From: Streptomyces sp. CA-278952
GTDB lineage: Bacteria; Actinomycetota; Actinomycetes; Streptomycetales; Streptomycetaceae
Direction of reading: 5' to 3'
DNA: 64,000 bases
NCBI RefSeq assembly: GCF_028747205.1
Contig: NZ_CP112880.1
Location: 930,001-994,000 of the forward strand
Shown: piece after piece, positions 27,101-34,970 of the stretch
Numbering within the stretch: the first letter of the stretch is position 1
Layout: each line of letters begins with the position of its first letter
The notes under the pieces: generated by a model
The model's input: only the letters and a program-made list of their open reading frames with translations
Database searches by the model: none
Told to the model about the DNA's origin: nothing
Translations under genes and position numbers: made by a program

Positions 27101-28608
27101 AGCGCTTCGCGCACATCGTCGGCGAAGTCCGGACCGTTCCCGGCGTCGGCGTCCCAGTCGATCAGCCCGCCCATCATGACCTCGGCGAGGTGCTCGGGCC
27201 CGGCGTCCGGCAGGGCCAGGTCGCGCAGCTCGTCGACGACGGCGAAGTCCAAGGGGGCGAGGGCCAGCAGGACGGCGAGCTGCCGGGCCAACGGGCTGGC
27301 GAGGGAGCGGAACCTGCGTACGGCGGCGGCCGCCGCCCGGGGGCCGTCGACGACCGGGGTGCGCAGCCCGGGGGCGGAGGCGCCCTTGGCCATCGCGCCC
27401 GCCAGGACCACCGGCAGTGTTCGCCGCACGCCGCGTTCGCCGGTCACCAGGTCGGCCCAGGCGCGGAAGGACCCGGCGCGCACGCTGAGCACCGGTACGG
27501 GCACGGTGTCGTCGTCCGGTTCGGGCAGCGGCCGGACGGGGTCGTGCGCGCCGAGCGGCGGACGGAAGCGGAAGCGCCGGTTCGGCGCGCCGAAGCCTCC
27601 GGCGTCCAGCTGGGCGCGGAACGGGAACAGCGAGGAACGGTGGCGCAGATAGGGCGGCAGGAGGTGGACCAGCGCGGTGGGCCCGCCGGAGGCGAGCCGT
27701 TCCAGTAGCCGGTCGGCTCCGGGGCCCGCCCAGCCGTGCGCGAGCCCGTCCGTCACGACGAGGAAGAGCCGCGCGCCGCGGCCGTCGAGCAGTTCGGCGG
27801 GGTCGCCGTCGCGTCCGCCGGGCCAGCGCAGCGCGGGTTCGCCGGCTCCGGCGGGCAGGGCCACCCCGACCGTGCGGACGTCACGGAAGGCCCCGCTGCG
27901 GGCGGCCTCTTCGGCGATCTGCCGGACGGTGGCGCCCCACGGCGGCATGGTGGGGGCCCGGTCGACGAGGAGCATCAGGTCGAAGGCCCGCTCGCGGTCG
28001 GGGAGGAAGTAGGGAACCCACAGTCCGTCGGTGAGCCCGTGCTCGGCCGTGCTCTCCTCGTCCAGTGCGCTCCGACCACCGGTGGGCACCCTGCGGCCCA
28101 GCCCGCGCAGCGACCTGGCCAGCCGCGGCGTGGCCGTCCGCACGGCCCTGGGGCGGGGGCCGGGCAGCCGTTCGGGGCCGGTGCGGGTGCGCTCCTGTAC
28201 GGTCCTGATCTCCCGTTCGTACGCCGGTGGCCCGGGCAGCCCGGAGACCCCGGGCACGGCGTGGGGCGCGGGGTCGGACGCTGGGCCGGGGACCGGGCCG
28301 AGCAGCGGTTCGGGCCCTCCGGCGGGCGGCGGGGCGACGACCGCCGGCGGCCCGGAGCCGGGCGTGTCGGGGCCGGGCGTGTCGGGGTGCCGTTCGGTGG
28401 GGGGCAGGAGGTCCGGGGCGGGCCCGGGGGTGCGCTGGGCGTCGAGGCGGGCGGCGGCGAGCCAGGCGGCGTCGGCGAGCTCCGTCCAGTCGGCTCCGCC
28501 CGGGTCCGGCGGGCCGTCGTCCTCGCGCCGGTCGCCGGTGGTGGGATCGGGGGAGTCGGCCGGCACGGACGCGGGGTCCGGAGCACGCTCCCTGGGCAAG
28601 CCGTTCAT
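24154..28608 (-). CDS. fxsT: FxsT-type vWA-like/NB-ARC/TPR STAND protein
   Basis: A 1484-residue protein. Residues 1-120 are Pro-rich. About 200-400 is a vWA-like SAV_2336-type domain with a degenerate MIDAS (DLMLLVDRAPTM, LFLVVTDGL). About 670-930 is an NB-ARC NTPase: Walker A HGLGGVGKSQIA (about 701) and Walker B NWLLVFDNAED, followed by KIIVTSRNREW. About 1000-1480 are TPRs. This is the FxSxx-COOH system TPR protein (FxsT) architecture, but no radical SAM FxsB is nearby. The ATG overlaps the MoxR stop by one base. It is inferred to be the sensing and switching hub. Confidence 0.85.
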   Translation of the reverse strand: MNGLPRERAPDPASVPADSPDPTTGDRREDDGPPDPGGADWTELADAAWLAAARLDAQRTPGPAPDLLPPTERHPDTPGPDTPGSGPPAVVAPPPAGGPEPLLGPVPGPASDPAPHAVPGVSGLPGPPAYEREIRTVQERTRTGPERLPGPRPRAVRTATPRLARSLRGLGRRVPTGGRSALDEESTAEHGLTDGLWVPYFLPDRERAFDLMLLVDRAPTMPPWGATVRQIAEEAARSGAFRDVRTVGVALPAGAGEPALRWPGGRDGDPAELLDGRGARLFLVVTDGLAHGWAGPGADRLLERLASGGPTALVHLLPPYLRHRSSLFPFRAQLDAGGFGAPNRRFRFRPPLGAHDPVRPLPEPDDDTVPVPVLSVRAGSFRAWADLVTGERGVRRTLPVVLAGAMAKGASAPGLRTPVVDGPRAAAAAVRRFRSLASPLARQLAVLLALAPLDFAVVDELRDLALPDAGPEHLAEVMMGGLIDWDADAGNGPDFADDVREALLATSTRTQLARTVGLLAELRTGQGHGARLRAALHDPVRTALPGAEPGVRPWLRIELAVLRALSGPYAGRAARVAARLVRSPDDPPARPGEIDADVLKAAPKWARLPPDSVVSPGGPVPPTTPPAAAPSAPADNTARRAHEEMEVKAPQARVVRSGQPRIMGNVPPKNPNFTGRESLLAAVERQLTEDETTAVLPHALHGLGGVGKSQIAVEYVYRHSGEYNVIWWIPAEQESLILAALAELAAGLGLEVGPQANTAVPAVREALRTGKPFDNWLLVFDNAEDIESVRSYFPNGGPGKIIVTSRNREWERVATPLSVDVFDREESIALLQRRARGLSTHDAGRLAEALGDLPLAVEQAGAWHAATGMPVDEYLQLLDERRPEILELAPSPDYPLPVAAVWDISLGRLSVENPAARQLLQICACMAPEPIPLNMLRGGRNVQITPELDPVLRDPLLLARATRDLSKLSLVRLDHKAGTLQMHRLMQNVIVARLGPEEREAMRNAAHALLTTAKPGLPASPEQWPTYLGLLPHVIASDAVGSSDGWVRDLVFDMVTFLYYWGAHEAGADLTRRAWEAWSEQSAEDDLHVIRITKMLAFYLQHLGRIPEAAALSEQAMEVSRNAPIPEEELIDSMLQMAGSLRYRGDFAAARELSAEAFERSSDLYGPEDPTTLNAAHSYGVSLRVNGDFRRAMEIDEEAARQRQLLYGPTSGLTLNTLSALAADTREAGDFPRARVLQESTYQTYRTHFGRTNAATIRAALNLAICRRRAGLQEEASELVEEILERFTTRYGAEYPETLGAALAAVVDRRIAGRLEDSRRLGRQILDRYRDIFGEHHPYTLCAMVNVAATLRAMGEVEEAERLDTVAGARLRADLGERHVYSLAAALGRANDHYARLDFAGALEVDSATLPLLTEVAGEDHPFTLVCVANLSLDQRGLGRPAEADGLNARAVEGLTRVLGEQHPWRTSARLHQRIEYDVTVIPL

Positions 28609-29705
28609 CAGCGGCCCTTCGAGAGGTCTCGGAGGAGCATCTCGACGAGTTTACGCCCGTCGGCATCCGCTTGAAAACCGCCCGCGGTCGTCAGCTGGAC
28701 GGCGTTGAGCAACTGGTCGATCGACTGGGTGCCGCCGCCGCGCAGACGCTTCTCGAACTCGTCCACCAACGCCTCGACGCCTTCCGGGCGCTGCCGCAGA
28801 TGGCTGACGACGATGCCGATCAGCTGCTCGCGGCCGGGCGGCAGCATCTCCAGCGGCAGGCAGCGCCGGCGGAACGCGGCGGGGAACTCCCGTTCGCCGT
28901 TGCTCGTGATGACCACGACGGGGAACTGCGCGCACTCCACCCGGCCGCCCTCGACCCTCGCCGAGCCACGCGGGTCGTCCGTGAACACGGTCGCCGACTC
29001 CTCGTTGCTGCGAACGAGTTCGGGGATCTCGTAGCTGCCGTTCTCCAGCACGTGCAGGAGGTCGTTGGGCAGGTCGATGTCGCTCTTGTCCAGCTCGTCG
29101 ACGAGCAGCACCCGGGGGCGCGCGTAGGCGAGCAGGGCGGTGCCGAGCGGGCCGAGGGTGACGAAGTCCCCCAGCGCCGGGGGCCCTTCACCGGCCGGAC
29201 CGCGGCCCTCCGGACCTGCACCGACGACGTCGGGGGCGGGGCCCTGCGCGCTCGTGGCGTCGGCTGCCCGCCAGGCCGCGATCGCCTGGGCACGGCCGAT
29301 CGCGTCGTACGCGTACAGGCCCCCCTTGAGCGTGCTGCGGCTGACGACGCTCCAGGGCAGGACCCGGCCGAGCCCCAGCTCGCGGGCGATCAGATAGGCG
29401 AGGGTGGACTTGCCGACGCCCGGCGGGCCGGTGATGAGCAGCGGGCGGCGCAGCAACAGGGCGGCGTTGACCGCGTCGATCTCCTCGCGGCGCAGCTGCG
29501 GCCCGTCCTGGATCCGGCCGAGGCGGCGCTCGGCGGCACGGTCGTCCTCGGGCGGCGGCGGCTGGAGCGGGCCCCCGGGAAACGTACGCCAGGGCGGCGG
29601 CGCCGGCAGCTCCGGCGGCTCGCCTCCGGGGGCCTTTCCGGTCGCGTGGAAGACCCACCACGGGGGCGGCGACGACGGTGGTACGGCAGCGGCCTCTCCG
29701 GTCAT
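28608..29705 (-). CDS. MoxR-like AAA+ ATPase of a VMAP conflict system
   Basis: A 365-residue AAA+ protein with a Pro-rich leader (1-50), Walker A ITGPPGVGKSTLA (about residue 95), Walker B VLLVDELDKSD (about 195) and sensor region VVITSNGEREFPAAFRRRC. MoxR proteins act as chaperone-like remodelers, usually paired with vWA proteins. Here it is sandwiched between the VMAP-C protein (4-bp overlap) and the vWA-containing STAND protein (1-bp overlap), reproducing the VMAP-MoxR-vWA triad. Confidence 0.9.
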   Translation of the reverse strand: MTGEAAAVPPSSPPPWWVFHATGKAPGGEPPELPAPPPWRTFPGGPLQPPPPEDDRAAERRLGRIQDGPQLRREEIDAVNAALLLRRPLLITGPPGVGKSTLAYLIARELGLGRVLPWSVVSRSTLKGGLYAYDAIGRAQAIAAWRAADATSAQGPAPDVVGAGPEGRGPAGEGPPALGDFVTLGPLGTALLAYARPRVLLVDELDKSDIDLPNDLLHVLENGSYEIPELVRSNEESATVFTDDPRGSARVEGGRVECAQFPVVVITSNGEREFPAAFRRRCLPLEMLPPGREQLIGIVVSHLRQRPEGVEALVDEFEKRLRGGGTQSIDQLLNAVQLTTAGGFQADADGRKLVEMLLRDLSKGR

Positions 29706-31264
29706 GCCGACAACAACTCCTCACGATCGACCAGTCGGTACGGGTCGTCCCAGAAGAACGCGATGTGTCTGCCCACCCACAGGGGGCCGTCCTCATCGAT
29801 CTCCGCCCCCGCTCTCAACCTGTGCACTTTTTCCGGCAGTTGTGCGTACGTGTGCCCCAGAAGCAGCGTGAGCAGTTCGCTGGACCGGGAGGAGCTTTCG
29901 GCCCTGCGGTCCCAGGCGGCGACACCCACGCCCTCGACGACGGCGGCCTGCAACGCCTCCAGACCGTGCCCCTGGACGGCGGGCGCGTCGAGGATGACCG
30001 CGGTGAGCGACTCGTCCCCGGCGATGTGGGCACGCCAGCGTTCGAATCCGTCCCGGTCCGCGGCCTTCCAGCGGTGGGGGGCCGGGGCGGTCGCGGTCCG
30101 GAGCTGATCCCAGCGGGCCTGCCAGCGGCGCAGCTGCCCGGCGTCGCCACGCATCCGGTCCAGGCTGCGCAGATGGACCCGGTAGTGCATGCCGATCGGC
30201 CGGGGCCTCGGGGCTCCGGTACCCAGTTCCAGGCGGGCCATGTCGTGGTTCAGCAGGTCGAAGGGGAGCAGGAACTCGACGTGGACCGGCCCCCCACCGC
30301 CCTCCGCCTTCCCTGCCCGACCGTCTGGCTCCGGCTGCCCCGCGTGCCCCGTCGGAGTACCGGCCCACAGCGCCTCGCCGCGCTCGACGGCGCGCTCGAC
30401 CGCTCCGGCCAGGGTGTCGAGAGTGACGGTCTCCATGGCGCCCTGCTCCGGCCGCCAGTAGCCGGGGACCTTGTTGAGCCAGTGCCGGACGAAGACGTCC
30501 GGTGAGCCGTCCCGGGCCGGTTCGACCATGACGACCAGACACCGGGGCACCGTCGGGTCGGGGGCGGCGGGCCGCTCCAGGCGCCGGCGGCAGTCGGCGA
30601 GCGCCTCCTGCACCCCGACGGCCGCCCGGGCGTCGGCGGCCGGGGCGGCGGGGTCCTCCGCCTCCGCCCAGCGGTCCGCCCACCGGCGCAGCGCCGCGCC
30701 CCGCTCGGCCGACAGGGCGGCGGCCGCTTCGACGAGGACGACGGCTGCGGGGAGTCCGTCGGCGCGTGCGGTCATGTCCAGGGTGTGGTCGTAGAGTTCG
30801 GCCGGTGTTCCGTGGTCCGGCAGGTCCCCGGGCAGTTCGTCGGCGAGGAGGGCGGCGAGGCGCCCGGCGTCGACGTCCTTCGCCTCGACGAGCAGCCGGC
30901 GCGCCTGCCGGGCGATGTCCTCGGCGAAGACGGGCGCGGGCGAGGGCCCCGGTCGGCCGGTGTCGGTCCGGATGCCCGCCTCGGCGGCGATCCACTCGGC
31001 CTCGTCCTGGCCGGAGACGGTGCGGACCGCGTAGACGAGGGCCTCGGGGCCGCCGGGCCGGTGGATCACCTTGCGGACCAGATGCGTCATGGCGACCCGG
31101 GGCGTGCTGTCCGGGTAGGTCAGTTCGACGCCGAGTCGGTACGCCACCGTCTCCACGAACTCGACGCGCTGAGTCCGGTCCTTGACACATTCGAGCAGGG
31201 TCAGCGCGTCGACCAGGGTCTGCACCAGGTCCGGTCCCGGGTGCCCGTGCGGGACAGCGTTCAT
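29702..31264 (-). CDS. VMAP-C protein with N-terminal EAD2-like domain
   Basis: A 520-residue protein, first gene of the cluster. Residues about 12-95 form an EAD2-like helical module (LVDALTLLECVKDRTQRVEF, then a RPGGPEALVYAV segment); the same pattern appears at the caspase C-terminus. About 240-520 is the vWA-MoxR-associated protein C-terminal domain (RCLVVMVEPARDG, VEFLLPFDLLNHDMARLELG, GMHYRVHLRSLDRMRG). The ATG at 31264 has a G-rich GGGGGGATGG before it. VMAP proteins are thought to bridge sensor and effector. It is intact and coupled by ATGA to MoxR. Confidence 0.85.
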   Translation of the reverse strand: MNAVPHGHPGPDLVQTLVDALTLLECVKDRTQRVEFVETVAYRLGVELTYPDSTPRVAMTHLVRKVIHRPGGPEALVYAVRTVSGQDEAEWIAAEAGIRTDTGRPGPSPAPVFAEDIARQARRLLVEAKDVDAGRLAALLADELPGDLPDHGTPAELYDHTLDMTARADGLPAAVVLVEAAAALSAERGAALRRWADRWAEAEDPAAPAADARAAVGVQEALADCRRRLERPAAPDPTVPRCLVVMVEPARDGSPDVFVRHWLNKVPGYWRPEQGAMETVTLDTLAGAVERAVERGEALWAGTPTGHAGQPEPDGRAGKAEGGGGPVHVEFLLPFDLLNHDMARLELGTGAPRPRPIGMHYRVHLRSLDRMRGDAGQLRRWQARWDQLRTATAPAPHRWKAADRDGFERWRAHIAGDESLTAVILDAPAVQGHGLEALQAAVVEGVGVAAWDRRAESSSRSSELLTLLLGHTYAQLPEKVHRLRAGAEIDEDGPLWVGRHIAFFWDDPYRLVDREELLSA

Positions 31265-31314
31265 CGCTGACCATCCCCCCGCCGAGTCGGTCCAACTCAC
31301 ATGGCTGAACGCGA

Positions 31315-31342
31315 AGTTACCACGACTGAATCTTCGGTAACC
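31315..31342. promoter_or_regulatory. Inverted repeat upstream of the conflict cluster
   Basis: GTTACC at 31316-31321 and GGTAAC at 31336-31341 are perfect half-sites separated by 14 bases (6 of 7 with the flanking base). They are centred about 65 bases upstream of the VMAP start in an AT-richer patch. This is a candidate operator or promoter-overlapping site; no regulator is identified. Confidence 0.4.
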
Positions 31343-31445
31343 AGGATCTTCACGTGCCCCTGTGGCCTCGTGCGGAGCGCTGCCCCAGCCCCTGGACGCG
31401 GGCTCGGTGGGGCGGCCTCGACGACCGCCCCCTCCCGCCTGCCCT

Positions 31446-31508
31446 CCGCCTTCCCGGTCCTCCTGGCCTCCCGGCTTCGCCGTCAGCCCAGGAGGACCGG
31501 GAAGGCGG
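31446..31508 (-). terminator. 21-bp perfect hairpin spanning the end of the CYP154-like gene
   Basis: Arms at 31446-31466 and 31488-31508 (arm begins CCGCCTTCCCGG) are perfectly complementary over 21 bp with a 21-base loop holding the P450 stop codon. The upstream arm is coding. It should terminate P450 transcription and insulate the VMAP cluster promoter. Confidence 0.75.
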
Positions 31509-32736
31509 TCATGTCGTTCTGCGTCATCACCGGAAGCTTGGTGATCTCCTCGTCCGGGACGGCGAGGCGGAGTCCGGGAAAACGCGTGAACAGAGCGGGC
31601 AGGGCGACGCCCGCCTCGACGCGCGACAGGGCCGCCCCGGGGCAGATGTGCGGGCCGTGACCGAACGTCATGTGGCGGTTGCGGGTGGGCCGGGTGATGT
31701 CGAAGACGTCGGCGTCGGGGCCGTGTTGCTCGATGTCGCGTCCGATGGCCCGGTAGGAGACGACGACTCCCTCGCCCTTGCGGATCACGTCGCCGCCGAC
31801 GGCGATGTCCTCGGTGGCGAACCGCATCAGCAGGTGGGTGGTGGGGGTGTCCCAGCGCAGCGTCTCCTCGATCACCGCGTCCCAGCCGACCTCCCCGGCG
31901 AGCACCATGCGCAGCTGGTCGGGGTGGGAGAGGAGGGCGCGTACGGCGTTGAGGACGAGACCGATGGTCGTCTCGTGACCGGCTGCGACCATGGCCTTGA
32001 GGTTGCCCACCACCTCCTCCTCGGTGAGCGGCTCGCCGCCCTCCTCGGCCAGGATCAGCGCGCTGGTGAGGTCGTCCGTGGGCCGGGCGGTCTTCTCCCG
32101 TACGAGGCCGATGTAGAAGACGTCCAGCTCGGCCAGGAGCGCGAGGCGTTCGTCCTGCGGGGTGAGCATGGAGAAGAAGGCCTTGTACTGCCTGGTCAGC
32201 ATGGCGTGCTGGGACTCGTCCACGCCCATGAGCAGGCCCACCACCCGCATCGGCAGCGGCTGGGCGAAGACCGCCTTCAGGTCGACGACCCCGTCGTCCC
32301 CCTGCGCGGCGTCGAGGGCGTCCAGCAGCTCCTGGGTGAACTTCTCGATCTCCGGGCGGATCGCCTCCAGGCGGCGGGGGGTGAGCGCCTGCGAGGTCTT
32401 GGTGCGCAGCCGCCGGTGTTCGGCTCCGTCGACGGTGAACATGGAGCGCCCGGCGTCGATCATGCCGATCAGTGGCCACGCGTGGGTCACCGCGCCGCTC
32501 TGCCAGAGGCCCCAGGCGTGGATGTCCTTCACCAGCCGCGGGTCGAGGAGGAGTTGGCGTGCCTCGGCGTGCCGGGTGACCGTCCAGGCCGGGACGCCGA
32601 GCAGGTCGATCCGGGCGAGGACACCGGCGTCGCGCAGCCGTGCGGTCTCGCCGTCCAGGTCCTGGACCATGGGGTCGATGACGACGGTCCCGGCGCCCCG
32701 GTCGGCCGGCGCGGCGGCAGTGTGCGGGCAGTTCAC
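31483..32736 (-). CDS. Cytochrome P450, CYP154-like
   Basis: A 417-residue soluble P450. Motifs: I helix MVAAGHETTIGL, ExxR in EETLRWDTP, heme loop FGHGPHICPGAALSR. The N-terminal half (VIDPMVQDLDGETARLRDAG, RLVKDIHAWGLWQ, SMFTVDGAEHRRLRT) follows the CYP154 family of Streptomyces, several members of which are paired with CYP157 in conservons. It overlaps the upstream CYP157-like gene by 4 bases. No cvnA-D conservon genes are present here. Substrate unknown; characterised CYP154 members hydroxylate steroids or macrolide-like compounds. Confidence 0.9.
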   Translation of the reverse strand: MNCPHTAAAPADRGAGTVVIDPMVQDLDGETARLRDAGVLARIDLLGVPAWTVTRHAEARQLLLDPRLVKDIHAWGLWQSGAVTHAWPLIGMIDAGRSMFTVDGAEHRRLRTKTSQALTPRRLEAIRPEIEKFTQELLDALDAAQGDDGVVDLKAVFAQPLPMRVVGLLMGVDESQHAMLTRQYKAFFSMLTPQDERLALLAELDVFYIGLVREKTARPTDDLTSALILAEEGGEPLTEEEVVGNLKAMVAAGHETTIGLVLNAVRALLSHPDQLRMVLAGEVGWDAVIEETLRWDTPTTHLLMRFATEDIAVGGDVIRKGEGVVVSYRAIGRDIEQHGPDADVFDITRPTRNRHMTFGHGPHICPGAALSRVEAGVALPALFTRFPGLRLAVPDEEITKLPVMTQNDMTAFPVLLG

Positions 32737-34034
32737 AACGCGTCTCCTGTCGTGCGTACGGGGGTGAAGCGGACGGGCAGGGCGGTCGTCCCGCGCAGGA
32801 AGGCGGACGGCCGGCGGACCAGTTCGGCGGCGGGGACGGCCAGTTCGAGGTCGGGCAGCCGGTCCAGCAGCACCTCGATGCCGGTACGGGCGATGATCTC
32901 GGCGATCTCCTGGGCGGGGAAGGGGCAGCGGTACTCGCCGTGGCTGAAGGCCAGGTGCGCGCTGTTGCCGCCCTGCCCGGAGCGGACGGCGGAGGCGGTG
33001 ACCTGCTGCCGGATGTGCGGGTCGGCGTTGGCCGCGCCGAGGCCGAGGAGCAGCATGTCGCCGCGGGCGATGTTCCGTCCGCCGAGCCGGGCGTCGCGCG
33101 CGGCCCAGCGGCCGGCCAGGATCTGGGTGGGGCCGTCCTCCCAGAGCACCTCGTTCATGGCCTCGGCGACACTGTGCCGGCCGCCGGACAGGGCGTCGGC
33201 GAACTGGTCCTCGGTGAGCATCAGCCGGGTGGAGTTGCTGATCCAGTCGGCGGTGGTCAGGTGGCCGGCGGCCGTGATGGCCATCAGGTCGAGCGCGTAC
33301 TCCTCGTCCGTGAACGGTTCGGGGTGGGCGAGCATCCGGGAGGTCACGTCGTCGCCGGGCCGCGCCCGCTTCGCCGCCACGAGGCGCTGCATGTGCTCCC
33401 CGAAGCTCAGGTGCGCCTTCTGCGCGCCGGGGCCGCCGTCGGCGAGGTCCTTGAGCACCCGCGCGATGTCGGCGCCCTCGTCGTCGGGGAAGCCGACGAG
33501 CCGGGCGAGCACGAGGACGGGCAGCGGCTCGGCGAACTCGGCGACGAGGTCGGCGGTGCCCCGGGTGCAGACGGCGTCGATGAGGCGGTCGGCCAACTGC
33601 TCGCAGTGCTGCCGGATCTCGAAGGCGTCAGCCCCTTCGAGAGCCGGTACGACCATGTCGACGTGCCGGCGGTGCTCGGCTCCGGCGGTGAAGTAGATGG
33701 ACGGCATCGGGGTGCCCACCATGGGCAGCAGGGGCCAGTCGGCGGGGACGTGTCCCCACTGGTTCCACAGGGAGACGTCCCGGGGGAACAGCTCCCCGTC
33801 GCTGGTGACCTGGTGGAGTTCCCGGTAGCCGATCACCAGCCAGGCGGGAAAGCCGCCGGGCAGTTCCACGGGGACGACAGGCCCGTGGTCGCGCCGCATG
33901 GACCGGTAGAGCTCCTGCGGCTCGGTGGGGAAGCCAGGCCCGCCGAGCGCGACGGCGCCCGTACCGGCACCCACGGGGCAGCCTCCTCCGGTGCCGGCCG
34001 TGGACGCGGGCGTGGCGGACGAGGGATTCGTCAT
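32733..34034 (-). CDS. Cytochrome P450, CYP157-like, lacking the ExxR arginine
   Basis: A 433-residue P450. The I helix reads AITAAGHLTTADW (Leu where acidic Glu is usual). The K-helix reads NEVLWEDGPTQ, so the normally invariant ExxR Arg is Trp. The heme loop FSHGEYRCPFPAQE keeps the Cys. Loss of ExxR is a known trait of the CYP157 family, and the N-terminal part (ELYRSMRRDHGPVVPVELPG, YFTAGAEHRRH) fits that family. The ATG at 34034 has GGAG 9 bases upstream. It is coupled by ATGA to the CYP154-like gene, suggesting a working pair. Confidence 0.88.
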   Translation of the reverse strand: MTNPSSATPASTAGTGGGCPVGAGTGAVALGGPGFPTEPQELYRSMRRDHGPVVPVELPGGFPAWLVIGYRELHQVTSDGELFPRDVSLWNQWGHVPADWPLLPMVGTPMPSIYFTAGAEHRRHVDMVVPALEGADAFEIRQHCEQLADRLIDAVCTRGTADLVAEFAEPLPVLVLARLVGFPDDEGADIARVLKDLADGGPGAQKAHLSFGEHMQRLVAAKRARPGDDVTSRMLAHPEPFTDEEYALDLMAITAAGHLTTADWISNSTRLMLTEDQFADALSGGRHSVAEAMNEVLWEDGPTQILAGRWAARDARLGGRNIARGDMLLLGLGAANADPHIRQQVTASAVRSGQGGNSAHLAFSHGEYRCPFPAQEIAEIIARTGIEVLLDRLPDLELAVPAAELVRRPSAFLRGTTALPVRFTPVRTTGDAL

Positions 34035-34109
34035 CGTACGGACTCCAGGGGCGGCGGCTTCGCGCGTTGCGACCATACGATCAACGCGGCACCACTATAA
34101 GGAGATTGC

Positions 34110-34199
34110 GTGAACCACCGGAGCTGTTCGCGCTCATTTCCGCCCGAACTCCCGGCCGGGGCCCCGGTCGGGGTGGCGTCCGGGAGGTGGACGGCGTAA
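34110..34199 (+). CDS. Possible 29-codon leader ORF before the two-component system
   Basis: GTG at 34110 is preceded by AAGGAG with a 5-base spacer, an unusually good ribosome-binding site, and the frame runs to TAA at 34197. The predicted peptide (VNHRSCSRSF, then Pro/Gly-rich) has no recognisable family. It could be a leader peptide for the response regulator 48 bases downstream, or chance. Confidence 0.22.
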   Translation: MNHRSCSRSFPPELPAGAPVGVASGRWTA

Positions 34200-34247
34200 G
34201 GGCCGCCCCGGGCTCGCACCGCGATCCCGCCGCTCTACGATCGGGGC

Positions 34248-34962
<715 letters not shown>

Positions 34963-34970
<8 letters not shown>

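Noticed and set aside
19500..31264. Radical SAM FxsB or FxsC expected in an FxSxx-COOH locus
   Set aside because: No CxxxCxxC-containing or TIR-like gene exists in this interval, so the locus is not called a complete FxSxx system.
34031..34219. Minus-strand frame with WFTQSPYSGA, resembling DUF397
   Set aside because: Only a few residues match, the rest does not follow DUF397, and the region is a promoter spacer between divergent genes.
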